A DNA stretch of 23,366 nt from DASPFV01 sp035620975. Its GTDB lineage: Bacteria > Acidobacteriota > Vicinamibacteria > Vicinamibacterales > 2-12-FULL-66-21. The stretch covers positions 1 to 23,366 of the forward strand of contig DASPFV010000139.1 in NCBI GenBank assembly GCA_035620975.1, in the 5' to 3' direction. This document shows, one piece after another, positions 16,930 through 23,366 of the stretch. The notes under the pieces were generated by a model. The model was not told the origin of the DNA, did not search any database, and saw nothing but the letters and a program-made list of their open reading frames with translations. Position 1 is the stretch's first letter; each line of letters starts with the position of its first letter. The position numbers and the translations under genes are program-made.

Positions 16930-17911
16930 GCACCGTGGCGTAGATCTGCTCCATCAGGCCGTGATCCTCCAGCGCCCGGGCGACGCTCATCTCCGGCGCG
17001 CGCCCCTCTCGAATCGCGCTCGCGAAATCGCGGTACATCGCCTGATATCCGCGGATGTCACGGAACCCGGGGAACAGCAGCCTGGGCATCCCCGTGCTCC
17101 TGACGATGACGAACCCGCCGTTCGACTCGAACGTGATCACGCCGCGCCGTCCGAACAGTTTGGAGAGCCGGACACCCCGCAGGAGCGAGGGTATCTCCCG
17201 CGAGTAATACAGGGAACCGACCGCCCCCGTATCGTAGCGGAAGGCGACCATCATGCTCTTGACGCGGCGATCCGGGCCGTCGACTGAGGGTGTCGGCCTG
17301 AAGCCGTGGATCGCCGCGATGCGCGGACCGAGGCTGCCGGCGATGTGGAGCCAGTGAATGCCCTCCTCGAAGAACGCATCCCCCCCGGCGAGGGCCTCGT
17401 CGTTGCGCCAGTCGGCGGCCGCCTTGAGCCGGCGGGCGATCGTCGTGAAGTGCGCGAACACCAGGTCGCCGATCGTGTCGTCCGCCAGGAGCTTCCGCAG
17501 GCAGACGGCCAGCGGCTTGTAGTGGTCGTTCTCGCCCACCAGGACGATCCGGCCGGCCCGTGCGCTCGCCTCGCGGACAGCCTCGTAATCCGCGCGGGCC
17601 GGGAACGCGGGCTTCTCGACGAGGACGTGCTTCCCCGCCGCGAGCGCCTGCAGCGTGAGCGTCAGGTGGAGGTGCGGCGGCACGGCGACGACGACGGCAT
17701 CGATGGCCGGGTCTTCGAGCGCGGCGGCATATTCCGGGTAGCTCCGGGCGCCCCTGTAGCGCTGGCAGAACGCGTCCGACCGGACGCGGTCCCGGCTGGC
17801 GTAGCTGCAGACGATCTCGTGGCTGAGGGCCCGGAGGTTCCGGCTGTGCACGCCCGTGATGAACCCGCATCCCAGGAAGGCTATGCGCAGCGGTTGAACC
17901 AACGCCTCCAT
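16922..17911 (-). CDS. Gfo/Idh/MocA family NAD(P)-dependent dehydrogenase
   Basis: This is a 329-residue oxidoreductase. It has a Rossmann start at LRIAFLGCGFITGVHSRNL (8-26, with the glycine loop GCGFIT at 14-19), the family signature EKP (99-101, in HVLVEKPAF) and a catalytic region DAFFEEGIHWLHIAGSLG (178-195) in which D178 and H186 occupy the usual substrate-binding positions. Length is normal for glucose-fructose oxidoreductase/inositol dehydrogenase relatives. The enzyme would reduce or oxidise a sugar, cyclitol or sugar acid in the cytoplasm. It is the first gene of a three-gene minus-strand operon with GMC and VOC genes. Its start is only 32 bp from the divergent acyl-CoA ligase start, so the two promoters must overlap. 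The TATAAT at 17931-17936 reads CATTATA on the minus strand and may serve both directions, but this is uncertain. Confidence 0.9.
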   Translation of the reverse strand: MEALVQPLRIAFLGCGFITGVHSRNLRALSHEIVCSYASRDRVRSDAFCQRYRGARSYPEYAAALEDPAIDAVVVAVPPHLHLTLTLQALAAGKHVLVEKPAFPARADYEAVREASARAGRIVLVGENDHYKPLAVCLRKLLADDTIGDLVFAHFTTIARRLKAAADWRNDEALAGGDAFFEEGIHWLHIAGSLGPRIAAIHGFRPTPSVDGPDRRVKSMMVAFRYDTGAVGSLYYSREIPSLLRGVRLSKLFGRRGVITFESNGGFVIVRSTGMPRLLFPGFRDIRGYQAMYRDFASAIREGRAPEMSVARALEDHGLMEQIYATVHG

Positions 17912-17930
17912 GATACCGCGGTCGTGCGCC

Positions 17931-17936
17931 TATAAT
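17931..17936 (+). promoter_or_regulatory. Consensus -10 TATAAT, leaderless start of acyl-CoA ligase
   Basis: A perfect TATAAT in very GC-rich DNA lies 7 nt before ATG 17944. The in-frame ATG at 17935 overlaps this box and so would lie upstream of the transcript start. This favours 17944 as the true start and a leaderless mRNA. No good -35 box is seen. Confidence 0.6.
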
Positions 17937-17943
17937 GCCGGGC

Positions 17944-19518
17944 ATGGTCTTCAAGAGCCCCTGGCCTGACGTCGAGATTCCAGACCGGCCCCTCACGGCC
18001 TACGTCTTTGAGCACGGGGATCAGCGGGCCTCGACGCCCGCCCTGGTCGACGGCCAGACGGACCGCATCGTCACCTACGGCACCCTCCATCGCGACATCC
18101 GGCGTTTCGCCCGCGGCCTGGCGGACCGCGGGTTCCGGAAGCGGGACGTCTTCGCCATCTACTGCCCGAACGTTCCCGAGTACGCGGTGGCGTTCCACGG
18201 CGTCGCGTCCGCCGGCGGGGCGAGTACCACGATCAATCCCGTCTACACGCCGGGCGAGCTTCGCAAGCAGCTGCTCGATTCGGGGGCGCGGTTCCTCCTC
18301 ACGATGCCGCCGTTCCTCAGGAGCGCGAGCGACGGTGCAAAGGACACGGCGGTGGAGGAGATCTTCGTGCTGGGCGGCGACGGAGCCACGCCGTACGAGG
18401 CTCTGCTCGAGAACGACGGCGATGCGCCCGACGTTCCAATCAGTCCCGCCGAGGACCTCGTGGCGCTGCCGTATTCGAGCGGCACCACCGGCCTGAACAA
18501 GGGCGTCATGCTGACCCATCGCAACCTGGTTGCGAACCTGGCCCAGGTCGAGAATCTGTTCCGCGTCGGTCCGGGGGACGTGGGCGTCGGGTTGCTCCCG
18601 TTCTTCCACATCTACGCGCTGATGGTGATCCTCAATCTCAATCTCCGGTGCGGGACCACCACGGTCACCATGCCGCGATTCGACCTGGAGCAGTTCCTGG
18701 GGATTCTCTCGAAGCACCGGGTGACGTTCGCCCATCTCGTGCCGCCTATCGTTCTCGCGCTGGCGAAGCATCCCCTCGTCGACAAGTACGACCTCTCGTC
18801 GCTGCGGTGGCTCCTCTCGGGCGCCGCGCCGCTCGGAGCCGACCTGGCCGAGGCCTGCGCGCGCCGATTGGGCTGCATCGTGGTCCAGGGCTACGGCCTC
18901 ACGGAAACCAGTCCGGTCACCCACCTCAACCCGCCGGATCAGCCGAACAGGCCGGGAACGGTGGGACGGCTCGCGCCGAACACCGACTGCAAGATCGTCG
19001 ATCCCGCGACGGGCCAGCCGCTCGGGCCGGGCCGGAATGGCGAGCTCTGGATGCGCGGGCCGCAGGTGATGAAAGGCTACCTGAACAACCCGGGCGCCAC
19101 GGCCGCGGCGATCGACCACGACGGTTTCTTCCATTCCGGCGACATCGGCCACGTGGACGAGGATGGTTACTTCCGCATCGTCGATCGCCTGAAGGAGCTG
19201 ATCAAATACAAGGGGCTGCAGGTCGCCCCTGCGGAGCTGGAAGCCGTGCTGGTCTCACACCCGGCCGTCGCGGACGCCGCCGTGATCCCGATCCCGGACG
19301 AGGAGGCCGGCGAGGTGCCGAAGGCATTCGTGGTGAAGCGCGCGGAGGTGAGCGAGACCGAGATCATGACGTGGGTCGCCGATCGGGTCGCGCCCTACAA
19401 GAAGGTCCGGGCGGTCGAGATCCTGGATCAGATTCCCAAATCTCCGTCGGGCAAGATCCTGCGTCGCGTGCTCGTGGAGCGCGAGCGCCAGAAGCGCGCG
19501 GAACCGGCGGCGACCTAG
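17944..19518 (+). CDS. AMP-forming acyl-CoA synthetase, 4-coumarate-CoA ligase-like
   Basis: This is a 524-residue adenylate-forming enzyme that joins a carboxylic acid to CoA using ATP. The P-loop-like motif YSSGTTGLNKGV lies at 177-188, GYGLTETS at 316-323, FFHSGDIGHVDEDGYF with the ribose-binding D400 at 395-410, RLKELIKYKGLQVAPAELE at 415-433, and the catalytic lysine K504 in PKSPSGKILRR. The set is complete and the length is typical for 4CL and medium/long-chain fatty acyl-CoA synthetases. The sequence resembles the 4CL branch most, but the acid cannot be named. It begins a plus-strand pair with an aldo/keto reductase 21 bp downstream. ATG 17944 is chosen over the one at 17935 because the -10 box covers the latter. 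Context does not link it clearly to the divergent sugar-oxidation operon. Confidence 0.92.
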   Translation: MVFKSPWPDVEIPDRPLTAYVFEHGDQRASTPALVDGQTDRIVTYGTLHRDIRRFARGLADRGFRKRDVFAIYCPNVPEYAVAFHGVASAGGASTTINPVYTPGELRKQLLDSGARFLLTMPPFLRSASDGAKDTAVEEIFVLGGDGATPYEALLENDGDAPDVPISPAEDLVALPYSSGTTGLNKGVMLTHRNLVANLAQVENLFRVGPGDVGVGLLPFFHIYALMVILNLNLRCGTTTVTMPRFDLEQFLGILSKHRVTFAHLVPPIVLALAKHPLVDKYDLSSLRWLLSGAAPLGADLAEACARRLGCIVVQGYGLTETSPVTHLNPPDQPNRPGTVGRLAPNTDCKIVDPATGQPLGPGRNGELWMRGPQVMKGYLNNPGATAAAIDHDGFFHSGDIGHVDEDGYFRIVDRLKELIKYKGLQVAPAELEAVLVSHPAVADAAVIPIPDEEAGEVPKAFVVKRAEVSETEIMTWVADRVAPYKKVRAVEILDQIPKSPSGKILRRVLVERERQKRAEPAAT

Positions 19519-19539
19519 GACGTCAGGAGCGTTGTCACC

Positions 19540-20475
19540 ATGCGCACCAGGCCCCACGAGATACCCACCCGCCCGTTCGGCCGCAGCGGAGAACGCGTCT
19601 CGATCATCGGCCTCGGAGGGTGGCACCTCGGGCTGCCCGACACCGATCGCGAGGCCGTGAAGCTGGCGCATGCCGCGATCGACGCCGGCATCACGTTCCT
19701 CGACAACGCCTGGGACTACAACGAGGGACTCAGCGAGGAACGGATGGGGAAGGCCATCGCCGACCGGCGGGACCGCGTCTTCCTGATGACCAAGGTGTGC
19801 ACGCACGGTCGCGACGGCAAGGTCGCCATGCGACAGCTCGAGGACTCCCTGCGCCGCCTCCGCACGGATCATCTCGATCTGTGGCAGATTCACGAGGTCG
19901 TGTTCGACGACGAGCCCGCGAAGCACTTCGCGCGTGGCGGGGTCGTGGAGGCGCTCGACAGGGCGCGGCAGCAGGGCAAGGTCCGGTACGTCGGGTTCAC
20001 CGGCCACAAGAGCCCGGCCCTGCATCTCGCCATGCTGTCGTACGACTACGACTGGGATTCCTGCCAGCTGCCCCTCAACTGTTTCGATGGATCTTTCCGG
20101 AGCTTCGAGCAGGAGGTCCTGCCGGAACTCAATCGCCGGGGGATTGCCCCCATCGGCATGAAGAGCCTGGGCGGGGACGCCCGCGCGGTCGTTGCGCGGG
20201 CCGTCAAGGCCGATGAGGCCCTGGCATATGCGCTCAGCCTCCCGGTGGCCACCGTCGTCAGCGGCATCGACTCCATGAAGATCCTGAAGCAGAACCTCTC
20301 GGTGGCCCGGGGGTTCAAGCCGATGACACAGCAGGCCCGCCGCGCGCTCAGGACACGACTCGCGCGATTTGCCGCCGACGGCCGATTCGAGCTGTACAAG
20401 ATCTCGGCGGCCTTCGAAGGGGTCGAAACGCGCCGCGTCCACGGGCTGCCGCCGCAGGAGGAGCTGGCGGTTTGA
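19540..20475 (+). CDS. Aldo/keto reductase
   Basis: This is a 311-residue NAD(P)H-dependent (alpha/beta)8-barrel reductase. The catalytic tetrad is present: D55 and Y60 (FLDNAWDYNEG), K85 (LMTKVC) and H118 (LWQIHEV). The usual segments RRLRTDHLDLWQIH and VRYVGFTGH follow in order. The C-terminal part (MKSLGGDA, then LPVATVVSGIDSMKILKQNLSVARGF) is as in the YghZ/oxidoreductase-like AKR branch, and length is normal. It lies 21 bp after the acyl-CoA ligase, with AGGAG at 19525-19529, 10 nt before the ATG, so co-transcription is likely. It is distinct in sequence from the aldo/keto reductase domain at 5044-6909. It ends 21 bp from a convergent membrane-protein gene, with no visible terminator between them. 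The substrate is unknown. Confidence 0.92.
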   Translation: MRTRPHEIPTRPFGRSGERVSIIGLGGWHLGLPDTDREAVKLAHAAIDAGITFLDNAWDYNEGLSEERMGKAIADRRDRVFLMTKVCTHGRDGKVAMRQLEDSLRRLRTDHLDLWQIHEVVFDDEPAKHFARGGVVEALDRARQQGKVRYVGFTGHKSPALHLAMLSYDYDWDSCQLPLNCFDGSFRSFEQEVLPELNRRGIAPIGMKSLGGDARAVVARAVKADEALAYALSLPVATVVSGIDSMKILKQNLSVARGFKPMTQQARRALRTRLARFAADGRFELYKISAAFEGVETRRVHGLPPQEELAV

Positions 20476-20496
20476 GATCGGGGATTTCGCGCCGGG

Positions 20497-21108
20497 TTAC
20501 AGCGCGACCGTGAAGAGCACGAACGCCGCCGTGCCCGCGCCGATCGCGAGCCAGCCCCAACGGCGATGGCCGGGCAGGCCCCACCACATGTACAGGCCCG
20601 ATGCGATCCAGACCAGCATGCTGACGCAGACGACGTCGACCACAACGCTCCAGGAGGTCGCCATCCAGCCTTCCTGCTCGAAGCCGCCGCGTGCGTGCAT
20701 GCCGGTCAGGAAGTGGTCCCACCGGAAGCGACGGTCCTCGACGGTCACCAGCTTGCGATCGCTGAAGTACTTCAGTTGCGTCGACTTCCAGAACGAGTAT
20801 GCATACACGTTGAGCTGCGCCGGCCCTGCGCGGTAGGTGCCGAAGCTCGCCGTCTCGACGCCCGTTCGCCGCAGCAGGTCCGCCCCGAACGCCCTCATGG
20901 CCGTCGGGTCGTCTGGAATGGGGGTCTCGAGAGGCAGCTCCGCGCGCAATGTCCAGAGCGGAAGGCCCTTTGCGGCGTCGCGGCGTTCGAAATACTGCGT
21001 GTGGGCGAACGGGATGGAGGAGACGGCGTACATCGCGAACCAGGGCAGGAGCGCGAGGCCGAGATAGAGGTGGAGTCGGCGATTCAAATGATGGAAAGAC
21101 ACTGTCAT
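20497..21108 (-). CDS. PepSY-associated TM-helix-like membrane protein (copy 2)
   Basis: This is a 203-residue inner-membrane protein. The N-terminal helix is RLHLYLGLALLPWFAMYAVSS (about 11-31). A periplasmic region of about 110 residues follows, then a second helix (VVVDVVCVSMLVWIASGLYMWW, about 154-175) and a last one (WLAIGAGTAAFVLFTVAL, 186-203). The HLYLG start and the SGLYMWWG motif are typical of PepSY-associated TM proteins, which often accompany metal or haem uptake and reduction systems. This is a short member. A histidine in each half (H13 in helix 1, H132 in HFLTGMH) could bind haem or metal, which is speculative. It is a paralogue of the gene at 21185, 76 bp upstream on the same strand. 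Its ATG has a GGAAG just upstream. Confidence 0.7.
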   Translation of the reverse strand: MTVSFHHLNRRLHLYLGLALLPWFAMYAVSSIPFAHTQYFERRDAAKGLPLWTLRAELPLETPIPDDPTAMRAFGADLLRRTGVETASFGTYRAGPAQLNVYAYSFWKSTQLKYFSDRKLVTVEDRRFRWDHFLTGMHARGGFEQEGWMATSWSVVVDVVCVSMLVWIASGLYMWWGLPGHRRWGWLAIGAGTAAFVLFTVAL

Positions 21109-21184
21109 GGCTTCCAGTCCTCAGCTGTCGGTCAGGTTCCGGCAGGCCCCGGCGTGACAGCTGCGAGATAGAGCTGCGGCCACT

Positions 21185-21778
21185 TCAGATCGTCGCGAGG
21201 TACATCAGGAAGAGACCCGTGCCGCCCACGAGCGCGAGCGCTCCCAGCCGTCGCGTGACTTTCATTTCCCACCACATCCAGAGCCCTGACAGGACCCAGA
21301 CCAGCATGGCCACGATCACGAGATCCACGGTGACCGCCCACGCCGTGTCGAGCGCGTATCCGGTGGCATAGCCACGCCGCCGGTGGAAGCGCTCCAGGAA
21401 CGCATTGGCGCGGTACCGCATGCGCTCGACCGTGACCGTCTGCGCCGCCGGCGAGTACGTCAGCCGCCGCGGCGCGATCAGGTCGTTTCTGTTGATCACG
21501 AGCGCTCCATCTCTGCCCTTCGCCACCGTGTAGGCGCCTTCGAGCCGGAGCGATGCCAGGATTTCCCTGGCCACCGCCCGTGGGTTGCCCGGGTCCGCGA
21601 AGGAGCCGCGGTACGGAACCTCGCGCTCGCGATCGAACGGCGGAGGTCCTTCGCCAAACCGGGCTGTGAACATTGCGCGGTGGTTCATCACCAGCGTGCT
21701 GAGGGCGTACATCAGCATCCACGGAAACAGGGAGAGCGCCAGGTACATATGCGTCCGGCGCACCAGCCTCGACAGCAT
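21185..21778 (-). CDS. PepSY-associated TM-helix-like membrane protein (copy 1)
   Basis: This is a 197-residue membrane protein with the same plan as its downstream neighbour. Helix 1 is THMYLALSLFPWMLMYALS (about 9-27), a soluble segment of about 120 residues follows, then helix 2 (VTVDLVIVAMLVWVLSGLWMWWEMK) and helix 3 (LGALALVGGTGLFLMYLATI) at the C-terminus. The soluble part has a PepSY-like alternation (GAYTVAKGRDGALVINRND, RLTYSPAAQTVTVERM). Start choice: ATG 21778 has a -10-like TAGAGT 7 nt upstream; a GTG 9 nt further out (21787) lies within that promoter region and is less likely. It is divergent from the Nramp-like gene, with 140 bp between them. Two adjacent paralogues could form a heterodimer; this is inference. 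Confidence 0.7.
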   Translation of the reverse strand: MLSRLVRRTHMYLALSLFPWMLMYALSTLVMNHRAMFTARFGEGPPPFDREREVPYRGSFADPGNPRAVAREILASLRLEGAYTVAKGRDGALVINRNDLIAPRRLTYSPAAQTVTVERMRYRANAFLERFHRRRGYATGYALDTAWAVTVDLVIVAMLVWVLSGLWMWWEMKVTRRLGALALVGGTGLFLMYLATI

Positions 21779-21785
21779 GCGGCAC

Positions 21786-21791
21786 ACTCTA
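21786..21791 (-). promoter_or_regulatory. -10-like hexamer, leaderless start of PepSY-TM gene
   Basis: TAGAGT on the minus strand (four of six consensus bases) lies 7 nt before ATG 21778. This is the same geometry as at starts 78, 6909 and 17944. Confidence 0.4.
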
Positions 21792-21859
21792 CCGCAGAGC
21801 GCCCGGGACTCCGTTCAGCAGCAGGCTCCAGAGGCCGCCGCCCTACCTCCGGGGGCTGC

Positions 21860-21865
21860 TAGAAT
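21860..21865 (+). promoter_or_regulatory. -10-like hexamer and GC-rich leader of Nramp-like gene
   Basis: TAGAAT (five of six consensus bases) would start a transcript near 21872 and give a leader of about 47 nt before ATG 21919. The leader begins with a strong inverted repeat (GCCGGGCGCCCGGC, 21867-21880), which could fold. There is no clear Shine-Dalgarno sequence, and metal control is not evident. Confidence 0.4.
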
Positions 21866-21918
21866 TGCCGGGCGCCCGGCAGCCCGCCGGCGCCCTGTCA
21901 TCCTGGGACACAAAACGC

Positions 21919-23366
21919 ATGACCACTCCTGCCGGTCTTCCTGCGGCGCGCCCCGCCTCAGGCGACCAGTCACTGCCGTCCGATCATGGCCTGCTGCCGA
22001 GATGGAGCGTCTCCGACCTGCCGGCGCCGCCGCACTTCTCGTTCCGGAACGCTCTCAAGGTGATCGGGCCCGGGGCGATCATGGCGGCCACTTCGATTGG
22101 CGGCGGCGAGTGGCTCGTGGGCCCTGCGGCCGCAGTGAAGTATTCGTCGGCGATCTTTCTCATCGCGACGGTGGCGATCCTCCTCCAGGTCGTGTTCAAT
22201 CTCGAGGCCATTCGCTACACCCTCTACACGGGGGAGCCAATCTACGGCGGGATCATGCGCCTGCGGCCGGGACCACGGTTCTGGGCAGGCTTCTACGCGT
22301 TCCTCGGCTTCTTTCAGCTCGGCTGGCCTGCGCTGGCCGGCAGTGCAGCCGCCACGCTCCTCGGCGCGTGGATGGGGCGCATGCCCGGCGCGCCCGATCA
22401 GGCCACGCAGGCCTGGGTGGCCACTTTCCTGATCTTCGGCGTCGTGCTGATCCTCTCGTTCGGGGGCACTATCGAGCGGATGCTCGAGTACTTTGCCTGG
22501 ACGATGCTCGCTGTGGTGTTCCTGTTCCTGATCTCGGTGAACCTGGCGTTCGTCCCGCTTTCGCACTGGTGGGAGACGTTCACCGGATTCTTCAGCCTGG
22601 CGGGCCTGGAGCATCCCATCGACTGGGCGCTCATCGGTGCGCTGGCGGCGACGGCGGGGTCGGGCGGCATCGGCAATCTCACGGTCACGAACTGGGTCCG
22701 CGACAAGGGTTTCGGCATGGGGTCGAAGGTCGGGGCGATTCCCAGTGCGGTCGGTGGGCATGCGATCCAGCTCTCGCACGTGGGGACGGTGTTCCCGACG
22801 ACCGACGCGAACATGGGGCGCTGGCGCGAGTGGATGCGTTACGTGCACGCCGACCAGCTGTGGGTCTGGGGCCTGTTCTGCTTCTTCGGTATGTTCCTCA
22901 ACGTCAACCTCGCCACCGCGATCGTGCCGCCGGGCACGGATCTGCAGGGTCTGGCGGCCGGGGCGTACCAGGCCGAGTACCTGAGCCGGATATGGAGCGG
23001 CTTCTGGTTCCTGACCCTGTTCAACGGATTCTGGATTCTCTTCAAGACGCAGCTGGGGAACACGGACATTCTGGTCCGGACGGTTACCGACGCCGTGTGG
23101 ATGTCGAGCCATCGCGCGCGCGCGTCGAGGCAGGGGATCCGCGCGCTCTACTACGGGATCCTGGTGCTCTTTTCCGTCTGGGGCGTATTCGTGATCCGCT
23201 CAGCGTCGCCGTTCGAGCTGTTCAAGATCCTGGCGAACATGGCGGGTGTCGTCCTGGCAATCGCCGGCGTCCAGATCTTCGTCGTCAACCGCCGGTTCCT
23301 GCCGAAGGCCGTGCGCCCGCCGCTGTGGCGGGAGGCCGTGCTCCTGGCCTGCTCGGCGTTCTACGC
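21919..23366 (+). CDS. Nramp-like (divergent) membrane transporter, 3' truncated by window
   Basis: 482 codons are visible; the gene runs off the right edge. It is an inner-membrane protein with many helices and an overall Nramp/APC plan. A polar N-terminus (1-45) leads to helix 1, VIGPGAIMAATSIGGGEW (48-65), followed by VGPAAAVKYSSAIFLIATVAILLQ, EAIRYTLYTGEPIYGG and further helices. Canonical Nramp proteins carry DPGN in helix 1 and MPH in helix 6 to bind Mn or Fe. Here helix 1 reads SIGGGEW (59-65), and the helix-6 region reads GSGGIGN (247-253). Neither motif is present, so a manganese or iron substrate should not be assumed. I recall related proteins in Planctomycetes and Acidobacteriota annotated as Nramp family, but cannot verify this. 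The ATG at 21919 is the first sensible start. The gene is divergent from the PepSY-TM pair. Confidence 0.85.
   Translation, partial: MTTPAGLPAARPASGDQSLPSDHGLLPRWSVSDLPAPPHFSFRNALKVIGPGAIMAATSIGGGEWLVGPAAAVKYSSAIFLIATVAILLQVVFNLEAIRYTLYTGEPIYGGIMRLRPGPRFWAGFYAFLGFFQLGWPALAGSAAATLLGAWMGRMPGAPDQATQAWVATFLIFGVVLILSFGGTIERMLEYFAWTMLAVVFLFLISVNLAFVPLSHWWETFTGFFSLAGLEHPIDWALIGALAATAGSGGIGNLTVTNWVRDKGFGMGSKVGAIPSAVGGHAIQLSHVGTVFPTTDANMGRWREWMRYVHADQLWVWGLFCFFGMFLNVNLATAIVPPGTDLQGLAAGAYQAEYLSRIWSGFWFLTLFNGFWILFKTQLGNTDILVRTVTDAVWMSSHRARASRQGIRALYYGILVLFSVWGVFVIRSASPFELFKILANMAGVVLAIAGVQIFVVNRRFLPKAVRPPLWREAVLLACSAFY

Overview
The window is a high-GC, gene-dense stretch of a bacterial chromosome. The best clue to its origin is the gene at 8545-11046, an 833-residue permease with two FtsX/MacB-type halves and no ATPase beside it. 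This is the architecture of the acidobacterial duplicated orphan permease (ADOP) family. With the high GC content and the mix of sugar, GMC-oxidase and Gfo/Idh genes, an Acidobacteriota genome (Vicinamibacteria-like) is likely. This is inferred from protein families only. I saw no rRNA, tRNA or CRISPR array.

Layout. (1) 78-4885, plus strand: a tightly overlapping four-gene operon of a GNAT acetyltransferase, a DegT/AHBA-type PLP aminotransferase, a lactose/cellobiose-type PTS EIIC standing alone, and a secreted protein of unknown function. (2) 5044-6909, minus: one continuous reading frame joining an aldo/keto reductase, a PNKP-like polynucleotide kinase and a HisB/GmhB-like HAD domain whose catalytic aspartate is missing. 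Its upstream region holds two kinds of short tandem repeat. (3) 7153-8364, minus: an MFS transporter, divergent from the ADOP permease. (4) 11194-14487, minus: a small outer-membrane-like protein, a CadC-like winged-helix/TPR regulator and an Ada DNA-repair protein. (5) 14601-14868: a 268-bp transposase-less element with perfect 16-bp terminal inverted repeats. A third copy of the same 16-mer sits at bases 5-20. (6) 14871-17911, minus: Gfo/Idh/MocA dehydrogenase, GMC oxidoreductase and VOC protein in one operon. (7) 17944-20475, plus: a 4-coumarate-CoA-ligase-like acyl-CoA synthetase and a second aldo/keto reductase. (8) 20497-21778, minus: two paralogous PepSY-TM-like membrane proteins. (9) 21919 to the right edge, plus: an Nramp-like transporter lacking the usual metal-binding motifs, cut off by the window.

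Several genes have a -10-like hexamer 6-7 nt before the start codon (starts at 78, 6909, 13328, 17944 and 21778), which suggests leaderless transcripts. Others have clear Shine-Dalgarno sequences (ada, the outer-membrane protein, VOC, the second aldo/keto reductase). These sites were used to choose starts.

The strongest candidate for something undescribed is the aldo/keto reductase-kinase-HAD fusion. Next are the orphan EIIC operon, the Nramp-like transporter without DPGN/MPH motifs, and the inverted-repeat element.
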